Source: Pseudotabrizicola algicola (GTDB lineage: Bacteria > Pseudomonadota > Alphaproteobacteria > Rhodobacterales > Rhodobacteraceae). From it: a DNA stretch of 64,000 bases. The notes below the pieces were generated by a model, which worked only from the letters and a program-made list of their open reading frames with translations, was not told the origin of the DNA and searched no databases. Both the position numbers and the translations under genes were made by a program. Positions within the stretch are counted from its first letter, which is position 1; each line of letters begins with the position of its first letter. Shown one piece after another: positions 43,107 through 52,919 of this stretch. The stretch lies in NCBI RefSeq assembly GCF_010915705.1, contig NZ_JAAIKE010000003.1, forward strand, positions 186,001 to 250,000, written 5' to 3'.

Positions 43107-44482
43107 CCCTTGATCCGCGCCTGAACGATGATCTTGCCGCATGGGATGCCGCGCATTTCCTGCACCCCACGACGCATATTGCCAACCATGCCAAGGGCGT
43201 GGTTGCGGGCCGCATCGTGACCGGGGGGGAGGGTTGCACGATCGTTGACCGCGACGGCAACCGCTTTCTGGACGGGTTTGCTGCGCTTTACTGCGTAAAC
43301 GCCGGTTATGGCCGCCCCGAGATTGCCGATGCCATCGCAAAGCAGGCGCATGAACTGGCGTTCTTCCACAGCTTCGGCGGGCATGGCAACGAACCCGCCA
43401 TCCGCCTTGCAAAGATGGTGATGGACCGCGCCCCTGCCCATATGAGCCGCGTGTTCTTCGGCCTGTCCGGGTCGGATGCCAATGAAACCAATGTCAAGCT
43501 GGCATGGCATTACCACATCCTGCGTGGAGAGCCGCAGCGGCGGAAGATCATCTCGCGGTGGCGGGCCTATCATGGCTCTGGCATCGTGTCGGGGTCGATG
43601 ACGGGCCTGCCCGGCTATCACGCGCGGATGGGTCTGCCGTTGCCCGGCTTCCTGCACACCCATACCGCGCATCACCTGCGCCGCCCGCAGGATGATATGG
43701 ATGAAGCGGCCTATCTGGACTGGCTGATTGCCGAACTGGAGCAGATGATCGAGACCGAGGGGCCGGACACCATCGCCGCCTTCGCCGGCGAGCCTGCGAT
43801 GGGCACCGGCGGCATCATCCCGCCACCGCCCGGCTATTGGGCGCGGGTGCAAGAGGTGCTGGACCGTCATGGCATCCTGCTCATCGCCGATGAGGTGGTG
43901 ACGGGGTTTGGCCGCACGGGGTCGATGTTCGGGTCTGACCATTTCGGCCTGCGTCCCGATTTCATCACCGTGGCCAAGGGGTTGACCTCGGCCTATGCGC
44001 CCTTGTCGGGTTCCATCATCTCGAAGCGGGTGATGGATGTGCTGCTGACTGGATCGGAAGAGCATGGGCTTCTGGCGCATGGCTTCACCTATTCGGCGCA
44101 TCCGGTCTGTGCAGCCGCCGGAATTGCCACGCTTGATCTGGTCGACAGTCAGGGTCTGGTCGCCAATGCGGGCCATGTCGGCACGTATTTCAAGGAGGCG
44201 TTGCACGAGGCGCTTGGCGGGCATCCGAATGTCGCGGAAATCCGGGGCGAAGGTCTGATGCTCGCGGTCGAGTTCATGGCCGATCCGGGCAAGCGCGAAT
44301 GGTTTGCCCCGATGACTGTGGTGCCGAAGATCACCGCCGCCATGCTGGCGCGCGGGGTCATTGCCCGCCCGCTGCCCGAGGGCAACATTCTGGGGTTTGC
44401 CCCGCCGCTGTGCCTGACGACGGCAGAAGCCGACCGGATGGTTGCCACCCTCACGGACGCCGTGACCGAAGTTCTGGGCTGA
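43103..44482 (+). CDS. Class III (omega) aminotransferase
   Basis: A 459-residue PLP aminotransferase. The Schiff-base lysine is in [10 protein letters not shown], the PLP-phosphate region [15 protein letters not shown] and the Asp in [15 protein letters not shown] are intact. Members transfer omega-amino groups of GABA, beta-alanine, putrescine or taurine to pyruvate or 2-oxoglutarate, producing a semialdehyde. The next gene encodes a semialdehyde dehydrogenase 27 nt downstream, which makes an omega-amino acid or amine substrate likely. The specific donor is not determined. Confidence 0.91.
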   Translation: MTLDPRLNDDLAAWDAAHFLHPTTHIANHAKGVVAGRIVTGGEGCTIVDRDGNRFLDGFAALYCVNAGYGRPEIADAIAKQAHELAFFHSFGGHGNEPAIRLAKMVMDRAPAHMSRVFFGLSGSDANETNVKLAWHYHILRGEPQRRKIISRWRAYHGSGIVSGSMTGLPGYHARMGLPLPGFLHTHTAHHLRRPQDDMDEAAYLDWLIAELEQMIETEGPDTIAAFAGEPAMGTGGIIPPPPGYWARVQEVLDRHGILLIADEVVTGFGRTGSMFGSDHFGLRPDFITVAKGLTSAYAPLSGSIISKRVMDVLLTGSEEHGLLAHGFTYSAHPVCAAAGIATLDLVDSQGLVANAGHVGTYFKEALHEALGGHPNVAEIRGEGLMLAVEFMADPGKREWFAPMTVVPKITAAMLARGVIARPLPEGNILGFAPPLCLTTAEADRMVATLTDAVTEVLG

Positions 44483-44509
44483 CGTCCGCCGTAAACGCAA
44501 GGAAATGAC

Positions 44510-45958
44510 ATGACCGATTTTTCGCCCTTTGTGCGCGAGCAGAACCTGATCGGCGGCGCTTGGGTTGGCGCTGCGTCGGGTGCTGTGATTGACGTGACGA
44601 ACCCCGCCACAGGCGCGGTGATTGCGCGGGTCCCCAATGCGGGGGCCGAGGAAACACGCCGGGCGATTGACGCGGCCCATGCCGCCTTTCCCGCCTATGC
44701 CGCATTGCCGTTGAACGAGCGCGTCGGCATGCTGCGCCGGCTGCATCAGGCGATCATGGACAATCACGAGCCCTTGGCCCGGATGATGACCGCCGAGCAG
44801 GGCAAGCCGCTCAGCGAAGCGCGGGCCGAGATCGCTTCCAGCGCCGCCTATGTGCTCTGGTTCGCGGAAGAGGCGCGCCGGATTTACGGGGAAATCATCC
44901 CCTCGCCCGTTCTGGGGCGTCGGTTGATGACAACCAAGCACCCCGTGGGCGTTGTCGCCGCGATCACGCCGTGGAACTTCCCGTCATCGATGCTGGCGCG
45001 CAAGATCGGCCCCGCTCTGGCGGCGGGCTGCACGGTGGTGGTGAAACCGGCGAGCGCGACGCCGCTTTCGGGTCTGGTCTGGGGGCAGCTCGCCGAACAG
45101 GCAGGCTTTCCGGCTGGCGTGGTGAACGTGCTGACCGGCAGCCCGCGGGCGATTGGCGGCGAGATCATGGCCAACCCCAAGGTGCGCAAGATCACCTTCA
45201 CCGGATCGACCGACATCGGCAAGGACCTGATCCGCGCCGCCGCCGGAACCGTCAAGCGCGTGTCGATGGAGTTGGGCGGCAATGCGCCCTTTATGGTGTT
45301 CGACGACGCCGATCTGGACAACGCGGTCAAGGGGGCGATCATCGCAAAGTTCCGCAATGCAGGGCAAACTTGCATCTGCACCAACCGGCTTTACGTGCAG
45401 TCGGGCATCTATGACAGGTTCGTTGCCGCCTTTGCCGAACGGGTCGGCGCGCTGAACGTGGCCCCCGGGGACGAGCCGGGCGCCGAGCAGGGGCCGATGA
45501 TCGACGAGGCGGCGGTCAACAAGATGGAAGGCATGCTCGCCGATGCGCTGGAAAAGGGCGGCCAACTGGTGACGGGCGGCGGGCGCCATCCGCGCGGCGG
45601 GCTGTTCTTCCAGCCGACGGTGGTGAAGGATGCCACGCCCGAAATGCGCGTCAGCACCGAGGAAATCTTCGGCCCCGTCGCGGCGGTTTACCGGTTCGAC
45701 ACAGAGGATGAGGCCATCGCCCTGGCCAATGACACCGAATACGGTCTGGCGGCCTATGCCTACACGCAGGACATGCGCCGCGTGTTCCGGCTGCAGGACC
45801 AGTTGGGCTACGGGCTTTTGGGCATCAACGAGGTGCTGATCGTCACCCCCGAGGCCCCGTTCGGCGGCATCAAGGAATCGGGCATGGGGCGCGAAGGCGG
45901 GCGTCAGGGGATCGAGGATTTTCTCGACCTCAAATACACCTGCATCGGCGGGCTGTGA
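44510..45958 (+). CDS. NAD(P)-dependent aldehyde dehydrogenase, succinate-semialdehyde dehydrogenase (GabD) type
   Basis: A 482-residue aldehyde dehydrogenase, the same length as GabD. The catalytic Cys is in AGQTCICTNRL, the general-base Glu in SMELGGNAPF, and the cofactor motif FTGSTDIGK is present. WFAEEARRIYGEIIPSP and ITPWNFPSSM are GabD-like. It follows the aminotransferase and would oxidise its semialdehyde product to a dicarboxylate for the TCA cycle. It ends the importer operon, followed by two hairpins. 2-Oxoglutarate semialdehyde is an alternative substrate. Confidence 0.9.
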   Translation: MTDFSPFVREQNLIGGAWVGAASGAVIDVTNPATGAVIARVPNAGAEETRRAIDAAHAAFPAYAALPLNERVGMLRRLHQAIMDNHEPLARMMTAEQGKPLSEARAEIASSAAYVLWFAEEARRIYGEIIPSPVLGRRLMTTKHPVGVVAAITPWNFPSSMLARKIGPALAAGCTVVVKPASATPLSGLVWGQLAEQAGFPAGVVNVLTGSPRAIGGEIMANPKVRKITFTGSTDIGKDLIRAAAGTVKRVSMELGGNAPFMVFDDADLDNAVKGAIIAKFRNAGQTCICTNRLYVQSGIYDRFVAAFAERVGALNVAPGDEPGAEQGPMIDEAAVNKMEGMLADALEKGGQLVTGGGRHPRGGLFFQPTVVKDATPEMRVSTEEIFGPVAAVYRFDTEDEAIALANDTEYGLAAYAYTQDMRRVFRLQDQLGYGLLGINEVLIVTPEAPFGGIKESGMGREGGRQGIEDFLDLKYTCIGGL

Positions 45959-45967
45959 TACTGGTTC

Positions 45968-45991
45968 ATCCGCCCGTGAGAGCGGGCGGAT
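45968..45991 (+). terminator. Hairpin after gabD-like gene
   Basis: ATCCGCCCG-N6-CGGGCGGAT, a perfect 9 bp stem starting 10 nt after the stop codon. No T-run follows, so it may act with the second hairpin at 46050. Confidence 0.5.
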
Positions 45992-46049
45992 GGCCGTGTC
46001 GGGATCGCCTGAAACAGCCTGTCAAAGCAGGGGGCGGGCGGAAAGCGAA

Positions 46050-46073
46050 AAGGGGGGCCTTTTGGCCCCCCTT
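46050..46073. terminator. Bidirectional intrinsic terminator
   Basis: AAGGGGGGCC-TTTT-GGCCCCCCTT, a perfect 10 bp GC-rich stem between convergent genes, with T-rich sequence on both sides (GCTGTTT rightward, TTCGCTTT leftward). It closes both the importer operon and the M24-Dpp operon. Confidence 0.8.
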
Positions 46074-46078
46074 GCTGT

Positions 46079-47230
46079 TTACTCGACAACCACCAGATCC
46101 TGCCATCCGGTGGTGAGCGCCTCACCGCCGCCGGGGCGTGCGACGACGCAATCCTCGACCCGTGCCGAGAAGGTGCCATCCTGGAAGATCGATGGCTCGA
46201 TGGTGAAGATCATGCCTTCTTCCACAGGCGTCTCGTCGCCGTTGGTCAGGAAGGGCGGCTCGTGCACATCCCAGCCGATGCCGTGGCCGAGGCGGTGGCG
46301 GAACTTGTCGCCGTAGCCTGCATCTGCGATCACGTCGCGCGCGATCCTGTCCACTTCCTGACAGGTGATGGCCCCCGCCTTCAGCGCCTCGATGCCGGCA
46401 CGCTGGCTGTCCATGATAAGGCGATGCACCTTGACCTGTTCGTCGCTTGGCGCGCCAAAGCTGACGGTGCGGCCGAAGTCATAGCACATGCCGTCATGCA
46501 CCGCGCCGAAGTCGAACAGCACCGAAACCGGCGCGGTCAGGACGCGCGGCCATGTCTCCAGCCGACGGCCAAAGCGCATCGGATGGTTTGGGCCGGTGTT
46601 ATAGAGCGAGGTGGTGAAGGATGGTCCGAGCGATCCGTGCCGCTTCATCTGGAAGTCGACCTCGGCCACGATGTCGAGCTCGGTCATCCCGATTTTCAGT
46701 TGCGCCACCACATCGGCGAAGGCGGCTTCGGTGATCCGGCCCGCTTCGCGCATCGTGGCGATCTCGCCTTCATCCTTGATGACACGCAGTGCGCGCAGGA
46801 TGTGCGTGGCCGAGGTGAAGCGCGCTGCCGGGACCAGCTTTTGTAACTCCATCAGGCTTTCGGCTTCGGCATTGTCCGAGGTAGCGATGGTCGCGCCATC
46901 GCGGATGCCCAGTTCGCCCAGGATGCCTTGCACCATGACGACGGGATCATCCCAATCGCCCAGAACCCGCACGTCAAGGCCATCGGCCCCGCCCTTGGCC
47001 CCGCCGAACTCCACCGTCATGCGGGGCAGGGTCAGGATCGGCTCACGGTCGGGCGCTATCCACGCGCCTTCGAGCCACATGCCGGGGTGCAGGTTGCGGC
47101 CATAGTTCGGGATGTCGCGGTGGATGCCGGTAAGATAATCCAGATCGGTGCCAAGCGGAATGAACACGAGGTCCGCCTTGCCGGGCAATAGCCCCCGGAA
47201 GCGGGTCATGCGGTCTTGATAGGTAGCCAT
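46079..47230 (-). CDS. M24-family metallohydrolase, copy 2
   Basis: A 383-residue creatinase/aminopeptidase-P fold enzyme. Metal ligands are Asp in LFDFGAVHDGMCYDFGRT (two), His in HRLGHGIGWDVHE, Glu in FTIEPSIF and Glu in ARVEDCVV, so the site is complete. The N-terminal domain is creatinase-like. The start follows GGGAGAAACCTG. It is the last gene of the second Dpp operon, as copy 1 is adjacent to the first Dpp operon. It presumably hydrolyses the imported peptide-like or cyclic amide compound. Confidence 0.88.
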   Translation of the reverse strand: MATYQDRMTRFRGLLPGKADLVFIPLGTDLDYLTGIHRDIPNYGRNLHPGMWLEGAWIAPDREPILTLPRMTVEFGGAKGGADGLDVRVLGDWDDPVVMVQGILGELGIRDGATIATSDNAEAESLMELQKLVPAARFTSATHILRALRVIKDEGEIATMREAGRITEAAFADVVAQLKIGMTELDIVAEVDFQMKRHGSLGPSFTTSLYNTGPNHPMRFGRRLETWPRVLTAPVSVLFDFGAVHDGMCYDFGRTVSFGAPSDEQVKVHRLIMDSQRAGIEALKAGAITCQEVDRIARDVIADAGYGDKFRHRLGHGIGWDVHEPPFLTNGDETPVEEGMIFTIEPSIFQDGTFSARVEDCVVARPGGGEALTTGWQDLVVVE

Positions 47231-47258
47231 CAGGTTTCTCCCTTTGGTGGTTCAAATT

Positions 47259-48233
47259 TCAGATGAGGTGGCAGGCCGCGCGTCTGCCGGGGGCAATCTC
47301 GCGCAGGGCCGGGCTTTGCGTGCGGCAGAGGTCGGTGGCCAAAGGGCAACGCGGGTGGAAATGACAGCCAGAGGGCGGGTTGAGCGGCGAGGGGATTTCG
47401 CCTGCGACCGGATGGAAGGTGGTGCGCCGACGGTCCAGACGCGGCACGGCTTCCACCAAGGCGCGGGTGTAAGGGTGCTGCGGGGCGTCAAAGACTTCTT
47501 CCGCGGGGCCTTCTTCGACGACGCGGCCCAGATACATCACCAGCACGCGGTCGGCGAGGTGGCGCACGATGCCGAGGTCATGGCTGATGAAAATATAGGT
47601 CAGCCCCAGTTCATCCCGCAGGTCCATGAACAGATTGACGATCTGCGCCTGCACCGACACGTCCAGCGCCGAGACAGCCTCGTCGCAGATGAGCACTTCG
47701 GGCTTCACGGCAAGCGCACGCGCAATGCCGATGCGCTGCCGCTGCCCTCCGGAAAACTGATGCGCAAAGCGGTCATGGAAAGCGGGGTCAATGCCGCAGC
47801 GCTCCATCAGGGTGCGCACATAGGTTTCCAGTTCCGCGGCCCCGACGATGCGGTGAACGCGCGGGGCCTCTCCGATAAGCTCTGTCACCCGTTTGCGCGG
47901 ATTCAGCGACGAGAACGGGTCCTGGAAGATCATCTGGCGGTCCAGACCCTCGGTCACGTCACGGGTCTTGCCTTCCTGCAAGACCTCGCCCGACGAAGGC
48001 CGCGTCAGGCCGGCGGCCATGCGCCCCAAGGTGGATTTGCCGCAGCCGGACTCGCCGACGATGCCCAGAACATCGCCCCGGTGCAGCGTGAAATCGACGC
48101 CATCCACCGCGCGCACCATCTGGGGGCCGGGGCCGAGCCCCAGTTTGCCGAGCATCCGCGAAAGCAGGCTGTCATTCTGGCGGAAGGTCTTGGTCAAACC
48201 ACGCGCCTCTAGGATGGGAAGATCGGCGCTCAT
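47259..48233 (-). CDS. DppF-type ABC ATPase (importer 3)
   Basis: A 324-residue ATPase with Walker [10 protein letters not shown]-loop [11 protein letters not shown], signature FSGGQRQR and Walker [12 protein letters not shown], then the C-terminal [14 protein letters not shown] cysteine extension. The start at MSADLP overlaps the dppD stop by 4 nt; the longer upstream frame is not needed. It partners DppD of the same operon. Confidence 0.93.
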   Translation of the reverse strand: MSADLPILEARGLTKTFRQNDSLLSRMLGKLGLGPGPQMVRAVDGVDFTLHRGDVLGIVGESGCGKSTLGRMAAGLTRPSSGEVLQEGKTRDVTEGLDRQMIFQDPFSSLNPRKRVTELIGEAPRVHRIVGAAELETYVRTLMERCGIDPAFHDRFAHQFSGGQRQRIGIARALAVKPEVLICDEAVSALDVSVQAQIVNLFMDLRDELGLTYIFISHDLGIVRHLADRVLVMYLGRVVEEGPAEEVFDAPQHPYTRALVEAVPRLDRRRTTFHPVAGEIPSPLNPPSGCHFHPRCPLATDLCRTQSPALREIAPGRRAACHLI

Positions 48234-49216
48234 GCCGCGGCTCCGGCTGGTTCGGTCAGGGGGTGGTGGCAGCGGACTGTCTGGCCCGCTCCGGTGGCGC
48301 GTGGCTCTGGCCGCTCGCTTATGCACAAGGCGCTGCGTCGCGCACAGCGGGGGGCAAAGGCGCAGCCCTGCGGCAGGTCGGACAGCAAGGGCATCCGCCC
48401 CGGAATCATCGGCAGGCGCGCGCCCTTGGGTTGGCTGGCCGCCACGCTGTCGATCAGGCCACGGGTATAGGGGTGGGCGGGCGTGTCTAGCACAGCATCG
48501 ACCGGACCTTCCTCGACGACGCGGCCCGCATACATGACCGACACCCGGTCCGCGATACCCGCGACGACCGCCAGATCATGGGTGATCCACACCAGAGCGG
48601 TGCCCCGGTCGCGGCAAAGGCGTTGTGCAAGGGCAAGGATCTGGCCCTGGATGGTGACATCCAGCGCCGTGGTGGGTTCGTCGGCGATCACCAGTTGCGG
48701 GCTGTGCAAGAGCGCCGTGGCAATGGCCACGCGCTGCCGCATTCCGCCCGACAACTCGTGCGGCCAAGCGCGCAGGCGCTGTTCGGGTGCGGCAATGCCC
48801 ACTTCCGCGAGAGCCTGCACCAGACGTGCCCGCACCTCGCCTCGGGGCAGGGGGGAATGGGCGCGTAGCGCGTCCCGCATCTGGGTTTCCACCCGCAGGA
48901 CAGGGTTCAGTGTCATCATCGGGTCTTGAAAGATCATCCCGACCTGTTTGCCCCTTATGCCGCGCATCTGGCGGGGCGTCAGCGCGCGCAGGTCGGTATC
49001 GCCAAGCCGTATGCTGCCACCCGTCACCTTGGCATTGCCGGGCAACAGGCCGTTGATGGAAAATCCGGTGAGCGATTTGCCCGACCCGCTTTCGCCGACA
49101 AGGGCGACGATCTCGCCTTGGTGCACCGTCAGATCGACGCCATCCAATGCGCGCAAGGCCGTCTCGCCAGTGCCGAACACCGTGGTCAAGCCACGCACAG
49201 ACAGAACAGGGGCCAT
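48230..49216 (-). CDS. DppD-type ABC ATPase (importer 3)
   Basis: A 328-residue ATPase. Walker [10 protein letters not shown]-loop [11 protein letters not shown], signature LSGGMRQR, Walker [13 protein letters not shown] and the C-terminal [14 protein letters not shown] extension are all present. It starts 3 nt after the dppC stop and overlaps dppF by 4 nt. Confidence 0.94.
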   Translation of the reverse strand: MAPVLSVRGLTTVFGTGETALRALDGVDLTVHQGEIVALVGESGSGKSLTGFSINGLLPGNAKVTGGSIRLGDTDLRALTPRQMRGIRGKQVGMIFQDPMMTLNPVLRVETQMRDALRAHSPLPRGEVRARLVQALAEVGIAAPEQRLRAWPHELSGGMRQRVAIATALLHSPQLVIADEPTTALDVTIQGQILALAQRLCRDRGTALVWITHDLAVVAGIADRVSVMYAGRVVEEGPVDAVLDTPAHPYTRGLIDSVAASQPKGARLPMIPGRMPLLSDLPQGCAFAPRCARRSALCISERPEPRATGAGQTVRCHHPLTEPAGAAA

Positions 49217-49219
49217 GGA

Positions 49220-50107
49220 TCAGCCTCTCAGATGGGGGTTGAGAACTTCGCGCAGGCGGTCGCCCACCACGTTGATCGACACGACCAGCACCAGAAGAAC
49301 CAAGCCGGGCAGCACCGAGATCCACCAGCGGCCCGATTGCAGGTAGTCAAACCCGTTGGCGATCAGCAGGCCGAGCGAGGGCCGCGTCGGCGGCAGCCCG
49401 AGGCCCAGAAAGCTGAGCGTGGCTTCCAGCGAGATCGCCTGCGCCATCTGGATCGTGGCCACCACCAGAAGCGTGGGCAGGCAGTTGGGCAGGATGTGGA
49501 AGAACAGGATGCGCAGGGGCGGCAGGCGCAGGCCGCGCGCCGCATCCACATAGTCGCGGGCGTTTTCCACCAGTGCCACGCCGCGCACGGTGCGGGCGAA
49601 ATAGGCCCATTGCACCACGACCAGCGCCACGATGATCTTGTCGATCCCGCGGCCGAGGATGACCAGCAGGATCAGGGCCACCAGAATGGTGGGCAGGCTG
49701 AGTTGCAGATCGACGATCCGCATCAGCACCGAATCCACCCAGCCGCCGCGAAAGGCTGCGACAAGCCCGACCAGTGTGCCGAAGGCGAGCGCGATCACGC
49801 CCGAAGCCAGACCCACGATCAAGGAGATGCGCAGCCCGTAGAGCATGGCCGACAGCATGTCGCGCCCCTGCCCGTCGGTGCCGAGCCAGTAGGTCATGCC
49901 GCCAAAGCTTGCCTCGCCGGGGGGGAGAAGGTTGTCGAGGATCGACACGGACCGCAGATCATACGGGTTTTGCGGCGCGATCAGCGGGGCGAAAATGGCC
50001 GCCAGCGACATGGCGACAAAGACGCAGAGCGCGATGGTCGCGGTTGGCGAGCGGAAAAAGGCCTTTGTGAAAGCACGCAGGCGCGACGGGCGTTCGGCGA
50101 TGATCAT
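49220..50107 (-). CDS. DppC-type ABC permease (importer 3)
   Basis: A 295-residue permease. LGTDGQGRDMLSAMLYGLRISL after the first helix and the coupling loop DYVDAARGLRLPPLRI define DppC/OppC; FLGLGLPPTRPSLG is the C-terminal family block. The start at MIIAERPS follows GAGGGTGCC. It is 7 nt downstream of dppB. Confidence 0.92.
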   Translation of the reverse strand: MIIAERPSRLRAFTKAFFRSPTATIALCVFVAMSLAAIFAPLIAPQNPYDLRSVSILDNLLPPGEASFGGMTYWLGTDGQGRDMLSAMLYGLRISLIVGLASGVIALAFGTLVGLVAAFRGGWVDSVLMRIVDLQLSLPTILVALILLVILGRGIDKIIVALVVVQWAYFARTVRGVALVENARDYVDAARGLRLPPLRILFFHILPNCLPTLLVVATIQMAQAISLEATLSFLGLGLPPTRPSLGLLIANGFDYLQSGRWWISVLPGLVLLVLVVSINVVGDRLREVLNPHLRG

Positions 50108-50114
50108 GGCACCC

Positions 50115-51092
50115 TCAGACTGCGCCTGCGCCAAGACGCACGCGCGGATCAAGCAGCGAATAAAGGATGTCGATCACCAGATTGAGCAGCACGAACATCG
50201 TGACCACAAAAATCAGGTAAGCGACGATGAGCGGGCGATCGAGCACGCTGATCGCGTCGATCAGCATCTTGCCGACACCCGGCCAAGAGAAGATGGACTC
50301 GGTCACCACGGCAAAGGCGATGACGCCGCCGAATTCCATGCCCAGAACGGTGACAATCGGGATCAGCAGGTTCTTCATGGCGTGCCAGCCCAGCACCCGG
50401 TATTCCGGCACCCCGTTCGCGCGGGCAAAGCGGATGTAATCGGATGTCATCACCTCGCGCAGTCCGGCGCGGGTCAGGCGGATCACCATCGACATCATCA
50501 GGAGCGACAGCGTGAAGGCGGGCATCGCCAGATGGCGCAGGCCATCGACCGTCAGAAAGCTGACCCGGACCCCGAACACCGTTACCAGATCACCCCGGCC
50601 GATGGCGGGCAGCCAGCCCAGCTTGACCGAGAAGGTCAAAATCATGATCAGACCGATCCAGAAGATCGGCACGGAAAAGCCGATCATCGACAGGCCCATG
50701 ATGGCCTTGGAAATCCAGCTGTCGGGTCGCAATCCGGCGTAGAAGCCGAGCGGCAGGCCGATCACCAGCGCGATGACCAGAGCGGCGACGGCAAGTTCGA
50801 GAGTTGCGGGAAACCGTTCCCAGATCAGGCTCATGGCGGGAACGCCATGTGTGAAGGACCGGCCCAAATCCCCCTCGGCAAGGTTGCCGAGGAAGATCAG
50901 GTATTGCTGCCATACCGGACGGTCGAGGCCGAGGTTGACCATGATCTCGTCGAGGCAGGCCTTGGTGCATTCGGACGAGGCAAAGAGATCGACGGGGTTG
51001 CCGATCACATGGATGCCGAAGAAGACCAGAACCGTCATCACGAACAGGACCAGCAGGGCCTGCAGGATGCGTCTGAGAATGAATTCAGCCAT
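50115..51092 (-). CDS. DppB-type ABC permease (importer 3)
   Basis: A 325-residue permease starting MAEFILRRILQALLVL with a strong first helix, then IHVIGNPVDLF, a periplasmic loop, and the coupling loop DYIRFARANGVPEYRVL. An insertion with two cysteines (SSECTKACLDEI) in the periplasmic loop may form a disulfide. It lies 29 nt after the binding-protein stop. Confidence 0.92.
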   Translation of the reverse strand: MAEFILRRILQALLVLFVMTVLVFFGIHVIGNPVDLFASSECTKACLDEIMVNLGLDRPVWQQYLIFLGNLAEGDLGRSFTHGVPAMSLIWERFPATLELAVAALVIALVIGLPLGFYAGLRPDSWISKAIMGLSMIGFSVPIFWIGLIMILTFSVKLGWLPAIGRGDLVTVFGVRVSFLTVDGLRHLAMPAFTLSLLMMSMVIRLTRAGLREVMTSDYIRFARANGVPEYRVLGWHAMKNLLIPIVTVLGMEFGGVIAFAVVTESIFSWPGVGKMLIDAISVLDRPLIVAYLIFVVTMFVLLNLVIDILYSLLDPRVRLGAGAV

Positions 51093-51121
51093 GATCTTTC
51101 CTCTGCCTCGTCCTGCCGTGG

Positions 51122-52729
51122 TCAGTCGACGCGCTTGATTTCAGTCGCCAGCGTGCGCTCGTTCGTGCGCGGCATATGCTCGAGCCCAGCCTTCATCGCC
51201 CATTTGTTGACCTGGAAGTGCAGGGGGATCAGGGCATAGTCATCCATCGCCCAGCGGGTCGCGTCCTGCAAAAGCGCAAGCCGTGCGGGGCGGTCGATGG
51301 TCTGCTTTGCCAGCACCGACTTGGCATCGACAGAGGGGTTGGAGTAACGGCCAAAGTTGCCGTTCCCGCCGCCGGTTGCCGCGTTATAGGTCTCGAGGAT
51401 GCCCGAGACGGTGTAGGTCGCCTCGCCAGCCACAGTGCCCCAGCCCGTGAGAGACATCGAGAACTTGGGGCTGTCAAACCCGGGGAAGCTGTCGGCGCCG
51501 CCACGGATCAGATCCGAGAAGAAAACGGCGCGCGGCATGGTGTCCACCTCGGTGGTGATGCCGATCTGGGTCCAGAACTGTGCGACCGCTTCGACGATGC
51601 GGGCATCGTTGATGTAGCGGTCATTCGGCCCGTGGATCGTCATGCGGAAGCCGTCGCCATAGCCTGCCTCGGCCAGCAGCGCCTTGGCGGCTTCGGGGTC
51701 ATAGGCATCGGGTTCAAGATCTTCGACATAGCCGAAGAACCCCGGTGGGACGATGTTGCGCGTCGGCTGGCTGGCGCCGCCCATGATGCGGTCGCGGATC
51801 GCTTCACGGTTGATGGCCAGAGACAGGGCCTTGCGCACACGCCAGTCGCGCAGCGGGTTGGGCATCGGGCTGCCGTCATTGGCGGTGATGTAGGGCTCGT
51901 TATGCCGATAGGACGGCATCATGTAGATCAGACGGTCGGATGCGATGGACGAGACGCGGAAACGGTCGTCAGCCTCCAGTTGCGGCAGGTCCACGGTGGG
52001 CGGATAGTCGATCAGGTCGACATCGCCGTTGAGAAGGGCCGCCAGTCGCGCGCTGTCTTCGCCCACGGGGCGGAACACCACCTCGTCCCAGCCCGGATCG
52101 CCGCCCCACCAGTTGGGGTTCTTGGCCACGACGATGCGGTTGCCGGGGCTGAATTCCTTGTAGACGAATGGTCCGGTTCCGATCGCTGCCGCGCCGGAGT
52201 TGAAGTCGACCGAGGGCGTCTTTCCGGGCACCACATGTTCGGCCACGATCGGGATCATCGCCAGATCTTCGGCCATCGTCGGATAGGGGCCTTCGGTGGT
52301 GATGTGGACGGTGTAGTCGTCGATCTTGGTCCAGGCCTTGCCGCCCTTGGCGAGCTGGAAGGCGGGGCTGGCAGTTGCGCCTTCGATCCCGGCCTTCAGG
52401 CGGTCGAAGGAATAGATGACATCATCGGCGTTGAAGGCTTCGCCATCATGCCATGTCACGCCCTCGCGCAGCTTGAATTCCCACGTCGTATCATTGATCG
52501 GCGCCCAGGACACCGCGAGGCCGGGCGAGGGCTGCGACGCGCTGTCCAGATCGACCAGATGTTCGAAGATATGTTCCTGCAACTGCAGGTCGGCGGAAAG
52601 CTGGGTCCAGTGCGGGTCCAATGTGGCCGCTTCAGAGCGGACCCCGATGGTCAGCACATCCTGGGCCAATGCCCCTTGCGCCCCGGTCAGGGCGAGGGTG
52701 GCCACGATGGCAAAGCCAAGTCGATTCAC
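51122..52729 (-). CDS. Dpp/Opp-type ABC substrate-binding protein (importer 3)
   Basis: A 535-residue SBP_bac_5 protein. The Sec signal (MNRLGFAIVATLALTGAQGALAQ) is recovered if the GTG start is used, which has GGAGGATCAAAC directly upstream; an ATG 36 nt earlier is less consistent. Family blocks TLDPHWTQ, WEFKLREGVTWHDGEAFN and LSLAINREAIRDRIM are clear. It is homologous to the importer 1 receptor, for example in WEFKLREGVTWHDG versus WVFKLREGVTFHDG and in the NREAIRD/NRDAIRD block. Ligand unknown. Confidence 0.92.
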   Translation of the reverse strand: MNRLGFAIVATLALTGAQGALAQDVLTIGVRSEAATLDPHWTQLSADLQLQEHIFEHLVDLDSASQPSPGLAVSWAPINDTTWEFKLREGVTWHDGEAFNADDVIYSFDRLKAGIEGATASPAFQLAKGGKAWTKIDDYTVHITTEGPYPTMAEDLAMIPIVAEHVVPGKTPSVDFNSGAAAIGTGPFVYKEFSPGNRIVVAKNPNWWGGDPGWDEVVFRPVGEDSARLAALLNGDVDLIDYPPTVDLPQLEADDRFRVSSIASDRLIYMMPSYRHNEPYITANDGSPMPNPLRDWRVRKALSLAINREAIRDRIMGGASQPTRNIVPPGFFGYVEDLEPDAYDPEAAKALLAEAGYGDGFRMTIHGPNDRYINDARIVEAVAQFWTQIGITTEVDTMPRAVFFSDLIRGGADSFPGFDSPKFSMSLTGWGTVAGEATYTVSGILETYNAATGGGNGNFGRYSNPSVDAKSVLAKQTIDRPARLALLQDATRWAMDDYALIPLHFQVNKWAMKAGLEHMPRTNERTLATEIKRVD

Positions 52730-52802
52730 GTTTGATCCTCCGAGTTGATGATTTTGGGGTTGCACATCAGGGCTTTGCGCTTTTGCTCATTCATCGGCAA
52801 AA

Positions 52803-52826
52803 GTTCGCATTGCGCACAAAAGTTCT
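52803..52826. promoter_or_regulatory. PcaU-type operator, site 8 (second Dpp importer)
   Basis: Half-sites GTTCG (52803), CGCAC (52813) and GTTCT (52822). It lies 73 nt upstream of the proposed GTG start of the leftward binding-protein gene, in an AT-rich stretch. Confidence 0.75.
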
Positions 52827-52890
52827 TCAAATGCTATGCAAAGGAAATCCGGCTGTAAACTAAAATTTGAACATAAGTTCGGAAAAATAT

Positions 52891-52919
52891 GAGCCTGCCG
52901 CCCCTCAGGCGGCAGGCTC
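52891..52919 (-). terminator. Intrinsic terminator of the TRAP/GS operon
   Basis: GAGCCTGCCGCC-N5-GGCGGCAGGCTC, a perfect 12 bp stem that begins at the stop codon of the glutamine-synthetase-like gene and is followed leftward by ATATTTTTCC. It is a strong leftward terminator. Confidence 0.82.

Noticed and set aside
40706-45958. A complete hydroxyproline degradation pathway
   Set aside because: A DHDPS-family lyase, amine dehydrogenase and semialdehyde dehydrogenase are present, but there is no hydroxyproline epimerase and the aldehyde dehydrogenase looks more like GabD.
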